A DNA stretch of 64,000 nucleotides from Paraburkholderia solitsugae (GCF_013177695.1 NZ_WOEY01000132.1:1-64000), one strand, 5' to 3'; shown: positions 1 through 8,783, counted from the stretch's first letter. Numbers and translations: made by a program. The notes: generated by a model from the sequence alone, not told the origin.

Positions 1-74
1 CGCCTCACCAGATCGATGATGAGCGCGTCTTTTTGCTCGTGCGTCAGGTCTTCGATGTCAGGCATCTTCGTCAT
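1..74 (-). CDS. N-terminal fragment of a possible transposase, cut by the window edge
   Basis: An ATG at 74 on the minus strand opens a frame that runs off the left edge and reads MTKMPDIEDLTHEQKDALII and onward. The 'LTHEQKDALI' stretch resembles the start of IS66-type TnpC transposases, where it precedes a coiled coil. Only about 25 codons are visible, so this is a weak family call. Nearby inverted repeats and gene fragments fit a mobile-element neighbourhood. Confidence 0.33.
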   Translation of the reverse strand, partial: MTKMPDIEDLTHEQKDALIIDLVR

Positions 75-125
75 GTCCAGCACTATGCAGTGCCTGGCTC
101 CGGTTTACAACTGCTGAATAGTTAC

Positions 126-266
126 GCCGCCGCAAAGAAAGATAAGCAAAGAAAGCGGCTCAAACCGCCAGCTCATAAGCGGGTCCCCCGCGCAGTCGCG
201 GTAGTGGTGCATCTGGAATCTGTGCCCTCGCGCAGTCAACGTTCGTGACAAGGCAGTCATGCTTCC
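126..266 (+). repeat. Inverted repeat copy A (141 bp)
   Basis: This block begins gccgccgcaaagaaag and ends near ggcagtcatgcttcc. Its reverse complement recurs at 1037-1177 with only scattered mismatches. The AAAGAAAG-rich core is a type of repeat seen between genes in Paraburkholderia. The short frames read through it (KKDKQRKRL-like) are not real genes. From 267 to 436 I see nothing coding. Confidence 0.8.
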
Positions 267-436
267 CGCCTCGCACTACGTGCTCGCCGGAAGGGTTCAT
301 CATGCAAACCCGTGGCTTCGTTTGGACGTGGTGGGGGCCATCGGCTTCGCCTCGGCGATGCGCTGAAAATACCGATCTTTTGAACTGACGCTTGGTGAAT
401 CAAGCAGCTAGTGTCGTGAGTTAGAAGGTCGTTGAG

Positions 437-685
437 TCAATTCTCCGTGCTTTCCGGAATGACGAAGTGTTGATTAAAAAGCCGCTCGGACTCGCGTAGT
501 CCTTCGTCCGTAAAGATCACGGACTTCGTCTTGTTGACCGGGTCCTCGATGAAGCCTCTTTCATGGAGTCGGTTCAGCACATCCCAGTCGAAACCCTTCC
601 ATGCGCGGAATCGGTCATGCAGGGTCAAGTAGAGAAGGGCCAAGGCGACTTCGTCAATTGCATCGGTATTGATATTCATATTCAT
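437..685 (-). CDS. DUF6429-family small protein
   Basis: This 82-residue protein of unknown function has the pattern IDEVALALLYLTLHDRFRAW followed by KGFDWDVLNRLHERGFI, a lysine-containing turn and FTDEGLRESERLF. I recognise it as DUF6429, a small domain common in proteobacteria that resembles a compact winged-helix fold. The start at 685 overlaps the stop of the 38-codon ORF upstream by ATGA, suggesting translational coupling. It lies inside a pair of inverted repeats. No function can be assigned. Confidence 0.7.
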   Translation of the reverse strand: MNMNINTDAIDEVALALLYLTLHDRFRAWKGFDWDVLNRLHERGFIEDPVNKTKSVIFTDEGLRESERLFNQHFVIPESTEN

Positions 686-798
686 GGTGTTCCTGCTGCA
701 GCCTTCCGGACCCGCGCATAAAACCGTTCGAGGCTAGCGGGTGTCTCATCAGCTGACTTGCTCCAGACGAACCGTTTGCGTGACCGCCGTCTGCTCAT
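682..798 (-). CDS. 38-residue basic ORF upstream of and overlapping the DUF6429 gene
   Basis: The frame reads MSRRRSRKRFVWSKSADETP and ends RVRKAAAGTP. It starts at 798 with a good ribosome binding site (cgaggagg, about 5 nt upstream) and stops at 682-684, overlapping the ATG of the DUF6429 gene in a four-base ATGA. The product is strongly basic at its N-terminus. The RBS and overlap favour real translation, either as a leader peptide or as a small partner. No homologue is recognised. Confidence 0.5.
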   Translation of the reverse strand: MSRRRSRKRFVWSKSADETPASLERFYARVRKAAAGTP

Positions 799-1036
799 CG
801 TAGCCTCCTCGTATCAAGTGCCAGACAAAACACTTTAGAACGTGATCGGCATCATTCAATGAATTTTTAACTCAAGACGCTGGCGATCGCAAGTATGTCC
901 TAACGCCGGAAGCAGCTATTGATCTAATGAAGCAGCAGTGAGTACAACGATAGCTAGTGGTTTGCCGGATTTCCGCTGCGTGCTGGCAACAACGTTTGGC
1001 TTGATGAAGTACCGCGTCGGCGCGCGCAGCGCCGCC
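799..1036. other. Gene-poor stretch with a possible C-terminal gene relic
   Basis: No intact gene is seen. On the plus strand around 874-941 a frame ends with DAGDRKYVLTPEAAIDLMKQ before a TGA at 939-941. It looks like the C-terminus of a protein but has no start or upstream body. It may be the remnant of a gene removed during rearrangement at the inverted-repeat cassette. Confidence 0.3.
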
Positions 1037-1177
1037 GGAAGTATGACTGCCTTGTCACTCACGCAGAATGCGCGAGGGCACAGATTCCAGATGCACCACT
1101 ACCGTGGCTGCGCGGGGGACCCGCTTAAGAATTTGCGGTGTGAGCCGCTTTCTTTGCTCATCTTTCTTTGCGGCGGC
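1037..1177 (-). repeat. Inverted repeat copy B (141 bp)
   Basis: This is the reverse-complement partner of the repeat at 126-266. It shares, among others, gagggcacagattccagatg and the tract ending cggcggc. Together the two copies bracket about 770 bp containing the DUF6429 gene and its small upstream ORF. Confidence 0.8.
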
Positions 1178-1236
1178 AAAGAAAGTAAGTGCCGCCCCGC
1201 ACAGGGGCAACACTAATAATCCAATATCAAATCAAG

Positions 1237-1346
1237 GAAAGGCCAACGCCGTAGGCATACAGGCAGAAAGCGCCGCGCAAGCAACCAAATCAGGCAAAGC
1301 CCAACGCCGCAGGCATACAGACAAACAAGCGCCGCGAAGGCAAAAA
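1237..1346 (+). repeat. Imperfect 58-bp direct duplication downstream of cobA
   Basis: Two copies of a block starting ccaacgccg(t/c)aggcataca occur at 1243-1277 and 1301-1336 and continue through gcgccgcg. They sit just past the stop of cobA. No terminator-like stem was evident. Confidence 0.6.
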
Positions 1347-1361
1347 ACAAAAAACCAAACC

Positions 1362-2114
1362 TTAAGCCGCGACCAAAAGCCCATCCGCGGAGCGGACCAC
1401 CTGCTGCCGAGCAGCAAAAGCCTCCCCGATCATGAGAAGACTAGGCTGCGAAGCATCAAGCCACTGCTGGGCCTCACCGCAGGCGAGCTCCGAAAGCGTG
1501 AGAGTGAGCATCCGCTCACGAGGCGTACTACAGGCTTCAACAATCGCCACCGGCGTATCGCCATCGCGCCCAGCATCAATCAACTCCTGCGCTATCTCAG
1601 GCCCACTATCCCGCCCCATGTAAAACACGAGCGAATCAGCATTCACCTGCTCACGAATCGCCGCAGTATCAGCCGCCCGGCTATGCGTAGCCAACGCAAC
1701 ACTACGAGACACACCGCGAAGCGTCAACGACCGCTTCAAAGTAGCCGCACTAGCCAGCGCAGCCGTAATCCCAGGCACCACCTCATACTCGATGCCAGCA
1801 GCTTCCAGCGCCCGCATCTCCTCATCGGCACGCCCGAACAACATCGGATCGCCACCCTTCAGACGCACCACGACGTCGTGCTCCAAAGCCGCATCCACGA
1901 TCTGCTTGTTGATGAACTGCTGCGCCGTCGACAACTGCCCACAGCGCTTACCCACCGCAATCTGCCGCGCGTGGGAAGGCGCGTAGTCGAGCATTGCAGG
2001 CTCGACAAGCGCGTCATGCAACACCACATCCGCCGTGCCGAGCAGCCGCGCGCCGCGCACCGTGATGAGATCCGCGGCCCCCGGCCCTGCACCGATCAGA
2101 TACACCTTACCCAT
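1362..2114 (-). CDS. cobA: Uroporphyrinogen-III C-methyltransferase
   Basis: SUMT methylates uroporphyrinogen III twice with SAM, giving precorrin-2, the precursor of the siroheme needed by CysI. The protein is about 250 residues, normal for a single-domain CobA without the CysG dehydrogenase part. It shows the N-terminal GKVYLIGAGPGAADLITVRG signature and the VVRLKGGDPMLFGRADEEM motif. I chose the start at 2114 (MGKVYLIG); an upstream in-frame ATG at 2129 adds only five residues. It is the last gene of the cys operon, 74 bp after cysN, which fits its cofactor role. Confidence 0.93.
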   Translation of the reverse strand: MGKVYLIGAGPGAADLITVRGARLLGTADVVLHDALVEPAMLDYAPSHARQIAVGKRCGQLSTAQQFINKQIVDAALEHDVVVRLKGGDPMLFGRADEEMRALEAAGIEYEVVPGITAALASAATLKRSLTLRGVSRSVALATHSRAADTAAIREQVNADSLVFYMGRDSGPEIAQELIDAGRDGDTPVAIVEACSTPRERMLTLTLSELACGEAQQWLDASQPSLLMIGEAFAARQQVVRSADGLLVAA

Positions 2115-2188
2115 TTGCCTCAACCCCATTCGTCCGGTTCGTGCGAAACCCGAAGCCGCGAGCGCTCGTTAGTGACCCAGTCGGTGAC

Positions 2189-3505
2189 TCAAGCCGAAAA
2201 CGCCCGAATCATCCCGGCGGCGACCGTGTGATGCGTCGCTTCGTCGATCAGCACGAATGCACCCGTGCCCTGATGCGAATCGTACACGTCGCATACCAGC
2301 GGCTTTTGCAACGTCAGCGATACGCGGCCGATGTCGTTCATCGTCAGGTCCTTGCGATCGGTCGCCTGCGACAGCGTATGCACGTCGAGCACTTCCTTGA
2401 TCGCACCGATCCGCGCGAACACCGTGTTAGTGGTCTGCTTCAACAGATACTTGCGTTGCGTCGACAGCGGCGTGTCGTCGAACCAGCACAGATCGGCTTC
2501 CAGCTTCTTCGCCGGCTCCGGCGCCGCTTCGCGCAGCACGAAGGTATCGCCACGCGACACGTCGACGTCTTCCGCCAAACGGATCGTCACGGTTTGACCG
2601 GCAAACGCGCGGTCCACTGCCGCCGTGCCGCCCACCACCGGCGCAATGATCTCGGCAACCGTTGCTTCGCGGTTTGCCGGCAGCACGACGATGGTGTCGC
2701 CGACCTTCACTTCACCCGCTTCGACACGCCCCATGTAGCCGCGGAAATCGTCGGCCTGGCTGCCGTCCTGACGCGCGACCCATTGCACCGGGAAACGCAG
2801 CGCCTGCCCCGTCGGAACATCGACAGGCAACGCTTCGAGCAAATCGAGCAGCGGCTCGCCCGCGTACCACGGCATGCTTTCGCTAGCCGTCACGATGTTG
2901 TCGCCCTTGAGCGCCGACACCGGCACGAAGCGCACATCGTCCAGACCAAGTTGGCGCGCGAGTTCGACATACGCATCACGAATCTCGTTGAAGCGCGTTT
3001 CGCTGTAGTCGACGAGGTCCATCTTGTTGATCGCGACGATCGCGTGCTGCAAGCCGAGCAGCTTCACGATCGCACTATGACGCTTGGTTTGCGGCAGCAG
3101 TTGCGCCACGCCATCGACGAACGTCACACGGGTCGCGTCGACCAGGATGATCGCTGCGTGCGCGGTCGATGCGCCCGTCACCATGTTGCGCGTGTATTGC
3201 TCGTGGCCCGGCGTGTCGGCAATGATGAACTTGCGCTTTGCCGTTGCAAAGTAACGGTAGGCGACGTCGATCGTAATGCCCTGCTCGCGTTCGGCTTCGA
3301 GGCCGTCGGTCAGCAGCGACAGATCGATTTCGTCGCCAACAGTACGCTTATTCTTCGCGCGCGACAGTGCCGAGAGCTGATCGGAAAGCACTGCCTTGCT
3401 GTCGTACAGCAGGCGGCCGATCAACGTGCTCTTGCCGTCGTCGACGCTGCCCGCAGTAATGAAACGCAGCACGCCGAGGTCTTCTGGTTGGTGAATACCG
3501 CTCAT
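2189..3505 (-). CDS. cysN: Sulfate adenylyltransferase subunit 1 (GTPase)
   Basis: CysN is the GTP-hydrolysing subunit that drives formation of adenylyl sulfate (APS) by CysD. At 438 residues it is an EF-Tu-like GTPase without the fused APS kinase (CysC) domain seen in some NodQ-type proteins. Visible motifs are the P-loop GSVDDGKST near residue 20, DTPGHEQYTRNM (G3) and NKMDL (G4). It starts 21 bp downstream of cysD and is surely cotranscribed. No cysC gene is present in this window, consistent with direct APS reduction by the neighbouring CysH. Confidence 0.96.
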   Translation of the reverse strand: MSGIHQPEDLGVLRFITAGSVDDGKSTLIGRLLYDSKAVLSDQLSALSRAKNKRTVGDEIDLSLLTDGLEAEREQGITIDVAYRYFATAKRKFIIADTPGHEQYTRNMVTGASTAHAAIILVDATRVTFVDGVAQLLPQTKRHSAIVKLLGLQHAIVAINKMDLVDYSETRFNEIRDAYVELARQLGLDDVRFVPVSALKGDNIVTASESMPWYAGEPLLDLLEALPVDVPTGQALRFPVQWVARQDGSQADDFRGYMGRVEAGEVKVGDTIVVLPANREATVAEIIAPVVGGTAAVDRAFAGQTVTIRLAEDVDVSRGDTFVLREAAPEPAKKLEADLCWFDDTPLSTQRKYLLKQTTNTVFARIGAIKEVLDVHTLSQATDRKDLTMNDIGRVSLTLQKPLVCDVYDSHQGTGAFVLIDEATHHTVAAGMIRAFSA

Positions 3506-3526
3506 GATTGTCTTGCCCTCGTGTGC

Positions 3527-4489
3527 TTAGAAATAACCTTGCTTCTTACGCTGTTCCATCGCGGCTTCGGAGACCTGATCGTCCATCCGCGTCGCGCCGC
3601 GTTCCGTGATTTCGGTCACGGCCGTTTCGGCGATGATCTTCTCGAGATCATCGGCATCGCTTTCCACCGGGCACGTGCAGCTGATATCGCCCACGGTGCG
3701 GAAACGCACCAGCGCGGTTTCGCTGGTCTCGCCTTCACGCATCGGCGTGAGCGGCGTAACCGGTACGAGCAGGCCGTTGCGGCGCACGATCTCGCGTTGA
3801 TGCGCGTAATAGATCGACGGCAGTTCGAGCTGTTCGCGGGCGATGTATTGCCACACATCGAGTTCGGTCCAGTTCGAGATCGGGAACACACGCAGGTGTT
3901 CGCCGTTATGCAGACGCGCGTTATACAGGCTCCACAGTTCCGGGCGCTGTGCCTTCGGATCCCATTGGCCGAATTCGTCGCGGAACGAGAAGATCCGTTC
4001 TTTCGCACGGGCCTTTTCTTCGTCGCGGCGCGCGCCGCCGATCAACGCGGTGTACTCATGTTCCGCGATCGTTTCGAGCAGCGTCACGGCTTGCGCAGCG
4101 TTGCGCGAATCCAGTTCGCGGCGCAGACGCACCGTGCCGCGCTTGATCGAATCTTCGACGTGGCCCACCACCAGTTCGGCGCCGATTTCTTTCGCGCGGC
4201 GATCGCGGAAGTCAATCACTTCGTCATAGTTATGGCCGGTGTCGATGTGCACGAGCGGGAACGGCAGCACGGTCTTGCGATCCGCGCCAATGCCAAAGGC
4301 CTTCAGCGCGAGGTGCAGCACCACCACCGAATCCTTGCCGCCCGAAAACAGCAGCGCGGGCTTGCTGCATTCGGCGACCAGTTCGCGCAGGATATGAATC
4401 GATTCGGCTTCGAGCCAATCGAGGTGATCCATCCGGTTTGCCGTGTTGGTAAGCGGTGCATTCACAGTGGAATCGAGCGTGGTGCTCAT
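3527..4489 (-). CDS. cysD: Sulfate adenylyltransferase subunit 2
   Basis: CysD catalyses ATP plus sulfate to APS plus pyrophosphate. The 320-residue protein contains the PP-loop ATP-binding motif LLFSGGKDSVV near residue 50 and the family's RRDEEKARAKERIFSFRD stretch, and ends KKQGYF, typical of the family. The cysH-cysD gap is 115 bp and the cysD-cysN gap 21 bp, all within one operon. Confidence 0.96.
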   Translation of the reverse strand: MSTTLDSTVNAPLTNTANRMDHLDWLEAESIHILRELVAECSKPALLFSGGKDSVVVLHLALKAFGIGADRKTVLPFPLVHIDTGHNYDEVIDFRDRRAKEIGAELVVGHVEDSIKRGTVRLRRELDSRNAAQAVTLLETIAEHEYTALIGGARRDEEKARAKERIFSFRDEFGQWDPKAQRPELWSLYNARLHNGEHLRVFPISNWTELDVWQYIAREQLELPSIYYAHQREIVRRNGLLVPVTPLTPMREGETSETALVRFRTVGDISCTCPVESDADDLEKIIAETAVTEITERGATRMDDQVSEAAMEQRKKQGYF

Positions 4490-4604
4490 GTTGGGGTCCT
4501 TCGTTGATTCGTCTGGGCCGGCGGTTGCCGGCTCATACGGAAGTATTCAAATCGGTATGTGCGGCGTTCAAGCTAAAAACCAAGGCCTGAACCTCCTGAA
4601 TGCT

Positions 4605-5351
4605 TTATGCCGAAGCGTTCTCGCTGCTGCTGACGGGAATCGGTGTAATCGTCGTGATGTGCAGTCCACATTCCTTCGTATCACGCGACTCCCACCACCA
4701 GCGACCCGCCCGGCTGTCTTCACCGGGACGGATAGCGCGGGTACATGGCTCGCAGCCGATGCTCGGGTAACCGCGCGCATGCAGCGGATTGACCGGCACG
4801 TCAAACGCTTTCAGATAGTCCCACACCTCAGCTTCGGTCCAGTCCGTCAGCGGATTGAACTTGGCGATATTGCGCGCCGCATCGTGTTCTTCCTCGTGCA
4901 GTTCGGCACGCGTCACCGACTGCTCGCGGCGCTGGCCCGTCACCCATGCGCTGACGTCCGACAGCGCGCGGTTCAACGGCTCGACCTTACGGATTTCGCA
5001 GCAACGCTTGCGCAGATCGACGCTTTCGTAAAACGCGTTCAGACCATGCGAACCGACATATTCTTCAACCGCTGCAATTTTCGGATGAAACTGCTCGATA
5101 TCATACCCGTAGCGCTCTTTCACACGATCAAGCATCCCGAGCGTTTCCGCATGCAAACGGCCCGTGTTCAGCGAGAAAATGCCGATCTTCACGCCACGCG
5201 ACAGAATCGCGTGCGTGAGCAACATGTCTTCCGCTGCAAGGCTGCTGGCGAGCTTCACGTTCGCGTGGCGCGCGGCGATTGAGTCGAGCAGCGCATCGAG
5301 GCGCTCGACCTTCGCAGCGAACTCCGGCGTGAGCGATTGTGCGGCGCTCAT
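4605..5351 (-). CDS. cysH: Adenylyl-sulfate (APS) reductase, 4Fe-4S type
   Basis: CysH reduces activated sulfate to sulfite using thioredoxin-type donors. Besides the catalytic cysteine in ECGLH near the C-terminus, the protein has both extra cysteine pairs, KRCCEIRK and IGCEPCT. These ligate the [4Fe-4S] cluster of APS reductases and are missing in enterobacterial PAPS reductases. The substrate is therefore predicted to be APS rather than PAPS, matching a CysN without a kinase domain. Length is 248 residues. Its start overlaps the end of the DUF934 gene by 4 bp. Confidence 0.93.
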   Translation of the reverse strand: MSAAQSLTPEFAAKVERLDALLDSIAARHANVKLASSLAAEDMLLTHAILSRGVKIGIFSLNTGRLHAETLGMLDRVKERYGYDIEQFHPKIAAVEEYVGSHGLNAFYESVDLRKRCCEIRKVEPLNRALSDVSAWVTGQRREQSVTRAELHEEEHDAARNIAKFNPLTDWTEAEVWDYLKAFDVPVNPLHARGYPSIGCEPCTRAIRPGEDSRAGRWWWESRDTKECGLHITTITPIPVSSSENASA

Positions 5352-5887
5352 GCCGAGGCCTTTGCCAGTTCGCCTGCTTCGCGGCGGCGGAACAGCGGCG
5401 ACGAGTTCACCGCGCCCTGATAGTTGAAGCTGAATTCGTCGAAAGCCTTCAGCGCGTCGTCGAAGTCTTTGTCTTCACGCAATGCGTAAGCGTCGAAGCC
5501 GCAGCGGAACATAAACGTCAGTTGATCGCGCAGCACGTCGCCGATCGCACGCAGTTCGCCCTTGTAGCCATAACGCTCGCGCAATAGGCGGCCGATGCTA
5601 TAGCCACGGCCGTCGCGGAACACCGGGAAGTCCACGCCGATCAGCGCGATCGTGTCGAAGTCGCCGACGATATCCGCCGGTTCGCTATCCGGCGCGAGCC
5701 ATACGCCGATTTCAGCGGCGCTGCGCGAAGCGATCAGCGCATCGCGCTCAGCCTGCCACAGCGCGAGCGGCACCAGCACTTTACCGGCCGGCAAGGCATC
5801 GACTGCGGGCAGCGTGCCGTCTTCAGCGGCGCGCACCACCGTCCAGTCATCGTTGACGATCGCGCGGTTCTTGATGATAGAAGCCAT
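5348..5887 (-). CDS. DUF934-family protein of the sulfate assimilation operon
   Basis: This 179-residue protein has the conserved core IALIGVDFPVFRDGRGYSIG followed by RLLRERYGYKGELRAIGDVL, characteristic of DUF934. Members sit next to sulfite reductase genes in many proteobacteria. They are thought to help the reductase, perhaps by electron delivery or assembly, but the activity is not established. It lies 22 bp after cysI and overlaps cysH by 4 bp, so coupled translation is likely. Confidence 0.85.
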   Translation of the reverse strand: MASIIKNRAIVNDDWTVVRAAEDGTLPAVDALPAGKVLVPLALWQAERDALIASRSAAEIGVWLAPDSEPADIVGDFDTIALIGVDFPVFRDGRGYSIGRLLRERYGYKGELRAIGDVLRDQLTFMFRCGFDAYALREDKDFDDALKAFDEFSFNYQGAVNSSPLFRRREAGELAKASA

Positions 5888-5909
5888 CTGTTCAGTATCC
5901 TTTTCGCGG

Positions 5910-7589
5910 TTACGCGTGAGCCGGTTGACGCGAGGCGTACACGCGTTCCTTGAACGGGGTCATGCCGATGCGGTTGTACGTTTCGACGAAGCGTTCGCCT
6001 TCGTGGCGGTTTTCCACGAACGTATCGATCACCTTGCTGATCACGTCCGGCATTTCTTCCGCCGAGAACGACGGGCCGATTACGCGGCCGAGATGCGCGC
6101 CCGTGGCGCCCGTACCCTGCTCGCCGCCGAGCGTCACCTGATACCACTCCGAGCCGTCCTTATCGACGCCCAGAATGCCGATGTTGCCGACGTGGTGGTG
6201 ACCGCAAGCATTGATACAACCCGAGATGTTCAGCGACACGTCGCCGAGGTCGTACACGTAGTCGAGATCGTTGAAACGTTCCTGAATCGCCAGCGCGATC
6301 GGAATCGACTTCGCATTCGCGAGCGAGCAGAAATCGCCACCCGGGCACGCGATGATGTCGGTCAGCAAACCGATGTTCGGCGTCGCGAAACCTTGCGCCT
6401 TGGCCTTTTCCCACACCGCGAACAGGTCACGCTTCTTCACGTTCGCGAGAATCAGGTTCTGTTCGTGCGACACGCGGATCTCGCCGAGCGAGTATTCGTC
6501 GGCCCAATCGGCGACTGCTTCCATCTGCGCATCGGTGGCGTCGCCCGGGGCGATCGTGGTCGGCTTCAGCGACAACGTGACTGACGAATAGCCCGTCACC
6601 TTGTGCGGACGCACGTTACGTTCGACCCAACGGGCGAACGCACGGCTTTCCAGCAGATGGTTCTCGAACGAAGCATCCGTATCCGGCAGCTTTTCATACA
6701 CCGGCGGCTGGAAGTATTGCGACACGCGATCCACTTCCGCTTGCGTGAGCGTCGCCGGACCGTCCTTCAGGTGTTGCCATTCTTCTTCGACTTGCGCCGA
6801 GAATTTCTCCGGGCTCAATGCCTTCACGAGAATCTTGATCCGCGCCTTGTACATGTTGTCGCGGCGGCCATAGCGGTTGTACACACGCAGCACGGCTTCG
6901 CAGTAGGTCAACAGGTGTTGCCACGGCAGATCTTTACGGATGATCGCGCCGATGATCGGCGTACGGCCCATGCCGCCTCCGGCCAGAATGTCGGCCACCA
7001 GCTCGCCCTGCTCGTTCTTCTTCAGATACACGCCCATGTCGTGGATCTGCACGGCAGCGCGGTCTTCCTTCGAACCCGACACGGCGATCTTGAACTTACG
7101 CGGCAACCAGGCGAATTCCGGGTGGAACGTCGACCATTGGCGCAGGATTTCAGCCCACGGACGCGGATCAACCACTTCGTCCGGCGCCACACCGGCGAAC
7201 TGGTCGGCCGTGATGTTACGGATGCAGTTGCCCGAGGTCTGGATGCCGTGCATCTGGACGGCCGCAAGCTTGCGCAGGATCTCCGGCGTTTCTTCAAGCT
7301 TGATCCAGTTGTACTGGATGTTCGAGCGCGTCGAGAAGTGGCCGTAGCCGCGATCGTGCTCGCGCGCGATCTGGGCCAGCACGCGCATCTGGTCGCTGCG
7401 CAGGTTGCCGTACGGAATCGCGATGCGGTGCATGTACGCGTGACGCTGCATGTACAGGCCGTTCTGCAAGCGCAGCGGACGGAACTCCTCTTCGCTCAAT
7501 TCGCCCGACAAGCGGCGGCGAACCTGATCGGCGTATTGCGCGACCCGCTCATCGACGATGGTCTGGTCGTACTGATCGTATTGGTACAT
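5910..7589 (-). CDS. cysI: Sulfite reductase hemoprotein (nitrite/sulfite reductase family)
   Basis: CysI performs the six-electron reduction of sulfite to sulfide at a coupled siroheme-[4Fe-4S] centre. The four cluster cysteines are visible in ACPGGDFCSLA (C-x5-C) and SGCINACGHHH (C-x3-C), around residues 410-460 of 559. The N-terminal RLQNGLYMQRHAYMHRIAIP stretch and the substrate-binding Arg/Lys region are typical. No CysJ flavoprotein gene is nearby, so electrons probably come from ferredoxin or another donor. It is the first gene of the operon and faces the divergent cysB-like gene. Confidence 0.93.
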   Translation of the reverse strand: MYQYDQYDQTIVDERVAQYADQVRRRLSGELSEEEFRPLRLQNGLYMQRHAYMHRIAIPYGNLRSDQMRVLAQIAREHDRGYGHFSTRSNIQYNWIKLEETPEILRKLAAVQMHGIQTSGNCIRNITADQFAGVAPDEVVDPRPWAEILRQWSTFHPEFAWLPRKFKIAVSGSKEDRAAVQIHDMGVYLKKNEQGELVADILAGGGMGRTPIIGAIIRKDLPWQHLLTYCEAVLRVYNRYGRRDNMYKARIKILVKALSPEKFSAQVEEEWQHLKDGPATLTQAEVDRVSQYFQPPVYEKLPDTDASFENHLLESRAFARWVERNVRPHKVTGYSSVTLSLKPTTIAPGDATDAQMEAVADWADEYSLGEIRVSHEQNLILANVKKRDLFAVWEKAKAQGFATPNIGLLTDIIACPGGDFCSLANAKSIPIALAIQERFNDLDYVYDLGDVSLNISGCINACGHHHVGNIGILGVDKDGSEWYQVTLGGEQGTGATGAHLGRVIGPSFSAEEMPDVISKVIDTFVENRHEGERFVETYNRIGMTPFKERVYASRQPAHA

Positions 7590-7808
7590 TCGGGGACCCC
7601 AATTTTTTGCGTTACACGTGGCGTTCCGGTTACGCCGCGCTCCGGATACCTCTATTTGTCAGTCCAGCCGAGTCAGGGTTTAGACCCATCTCTCATTTGC
7701 TTATGACAAATGCAGATATCCATATTGAAAAAGATGGACAGATCGTAATAAACTCGCCTTATATTTCAAACGACTAAAAAATTCTTTTGATATGCGGAGA
7801 GGTTATAT
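7590..7808. promoter_or_regulatory. Divergent cysI / cysB-like promoter region
   Basis: This 219-bp AT-richer gap lies between the divergent starts of the cys operon and the LysR regulator. It contains AT-rich tracts (about 7735-7795) of the kind bound by CysB, but no single certain operator. The regulator has a strong ribosome binding site (ggagagg) about 7 nt before its ATG at 7809. Control of both transcripts from here is inferred from the arrangement. Confidence 0.6.
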
Positions 7809-8750
7809 ATGAACCTGCACCAATTCCGCTTCGTCCGTGAGGCTGTGCGGCAGAATTTCAACCTGACCGAAGCGGCCAAAGCACTGTTTACAAGCCAGCC
7901 GGGCGTCTCCAAGGCGATCATCGAGCTGGAAGACGAGCTGGGCGTCGAAATCTTCACCCGCCACGGCAAGCGCGTGCGCTCCCTGACCGAGCCGGGGCGC
8001 ATCATTCTTCAGTCGGTTGAGAAGATTCTGCAGGAAGTGGAGAGCCTCAAGCGGGTCGGTAAAGATTACGCAGCCCAGGATCAGGGCAATCTGGTGATCG
8101 CTGCCACCCACACCCAGGCACGCTACTCACTTCCGGCCGCCATCGCCGAATTCAAGAAGCGCTTCCCCAAAGTTCACCTTTCAATTCTGCAAGGTAGCCC
8201 GACGCAGGTCGCCGAGATGGTGATTCACGACCAGGCCGACCTCTGCATCGCCACCGAAGCGATCGCTAACTATAAGGAACTGGTCTCGCTGCCCTGCTTC
8301 CAGTGGCACCACGTCGCCGTGATGCAGCCGGATCATCCGTTGCTCGACCGCAAACTTTTGTCGCTGGATGATCTGACCCAATATCCGCTGATTACCTACG
8401 ACAACGCGTTCGCCGGCCGCACCAAGATCAACGAGGCGTTCCGCCTGCGCGGCTTGCATCCGGACATCGTGCTGGAGGCGATCGACGCCGATGTGATCAA
8501 GACCTACGTCGAACTGGGTCTGGGCGTCGGCATTATGGCGGACATCGCGTTCAACGCCGAGCGCGACCGCCATCTGCGGGCGATGCCGGTCGGCCACCTG
8601 TTCGGCAGCAACGTGACGCGGGTCGCGCTGAAACAGGGCGCTTATTTGCGCAGCTATGTGTATACGCTCGTCGAACTGCTGTCGCCGAGCATGAACCGCA
8701 AGCTGATCGAACAGGCACTCAAAGGCGAGCACGAAACCTACGAACTTTGA
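7809..8750 (+). CDS. cysB: CysB-family LysR-type transcriptional regulator
   Basis: CysB activates sulfur assimilation genes in response to N-acetylserine or sulfur limitation. The 313-residue protein has an N-terminal winged helix-turn-helix (MNLHQFRFVREAVRQNFNLT, then EAAKALFTSQPGVSKAIIEL), followed by a periplasmic-binding-like effector domain from about residue 90. The sequence fits the CysB/Cbl branch rather than generic LysR proteins. Its position divergent from cysI supports the role. Whether it is CysB itself or a Cbl-type paralogue cannot be settled here. Confidence 0.88.
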   Translation: MNLHQFRFVREAVRQNFNLTEAAKALFTSQPGVSKAIIELEDELGVEIFTRHGKRVRSLTEPGRIILQSVEKILQEVESLKRVGKDYAAQDQGNLVIAATHTQARYSLPAAIAEFKKRFPKVHLSILQGSPTQVAEMVIHDQADLCIATEAIANYKELVSLPCFQWHHVAVMQPDHPLLDRKLLSLDDLTQYPLITYDNAFAGRTKINEAFRLRGLHPDIVLEAIDADVIKTYVELGLGVGIMADIAFNAERDRHLRAMPVGHLFGSNVTRVALKQGAYLRSYVYTLVELLSPSMNRKLIEQALKGEHETYEL

Positions 8751-8783
8751 TATCACCCCGCTTCCCGCTACGGAGACCCTTCG

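Noticed and set aside
33..248. 71-codon frame with KKDKQRKRL-like sequence
   Set aside because: It lies across the 141-bp repeat, and similar frames arise at its other copy, so the signal is the repeat and not a protein.
2141..4507. 788-codon plus-strand frame antisense to cysN and cysD
   Set aside because: It is a GC-rich shadow frame, rich in His and Arg, lying fully opposite two certain genes. It shows no recognisable domain.
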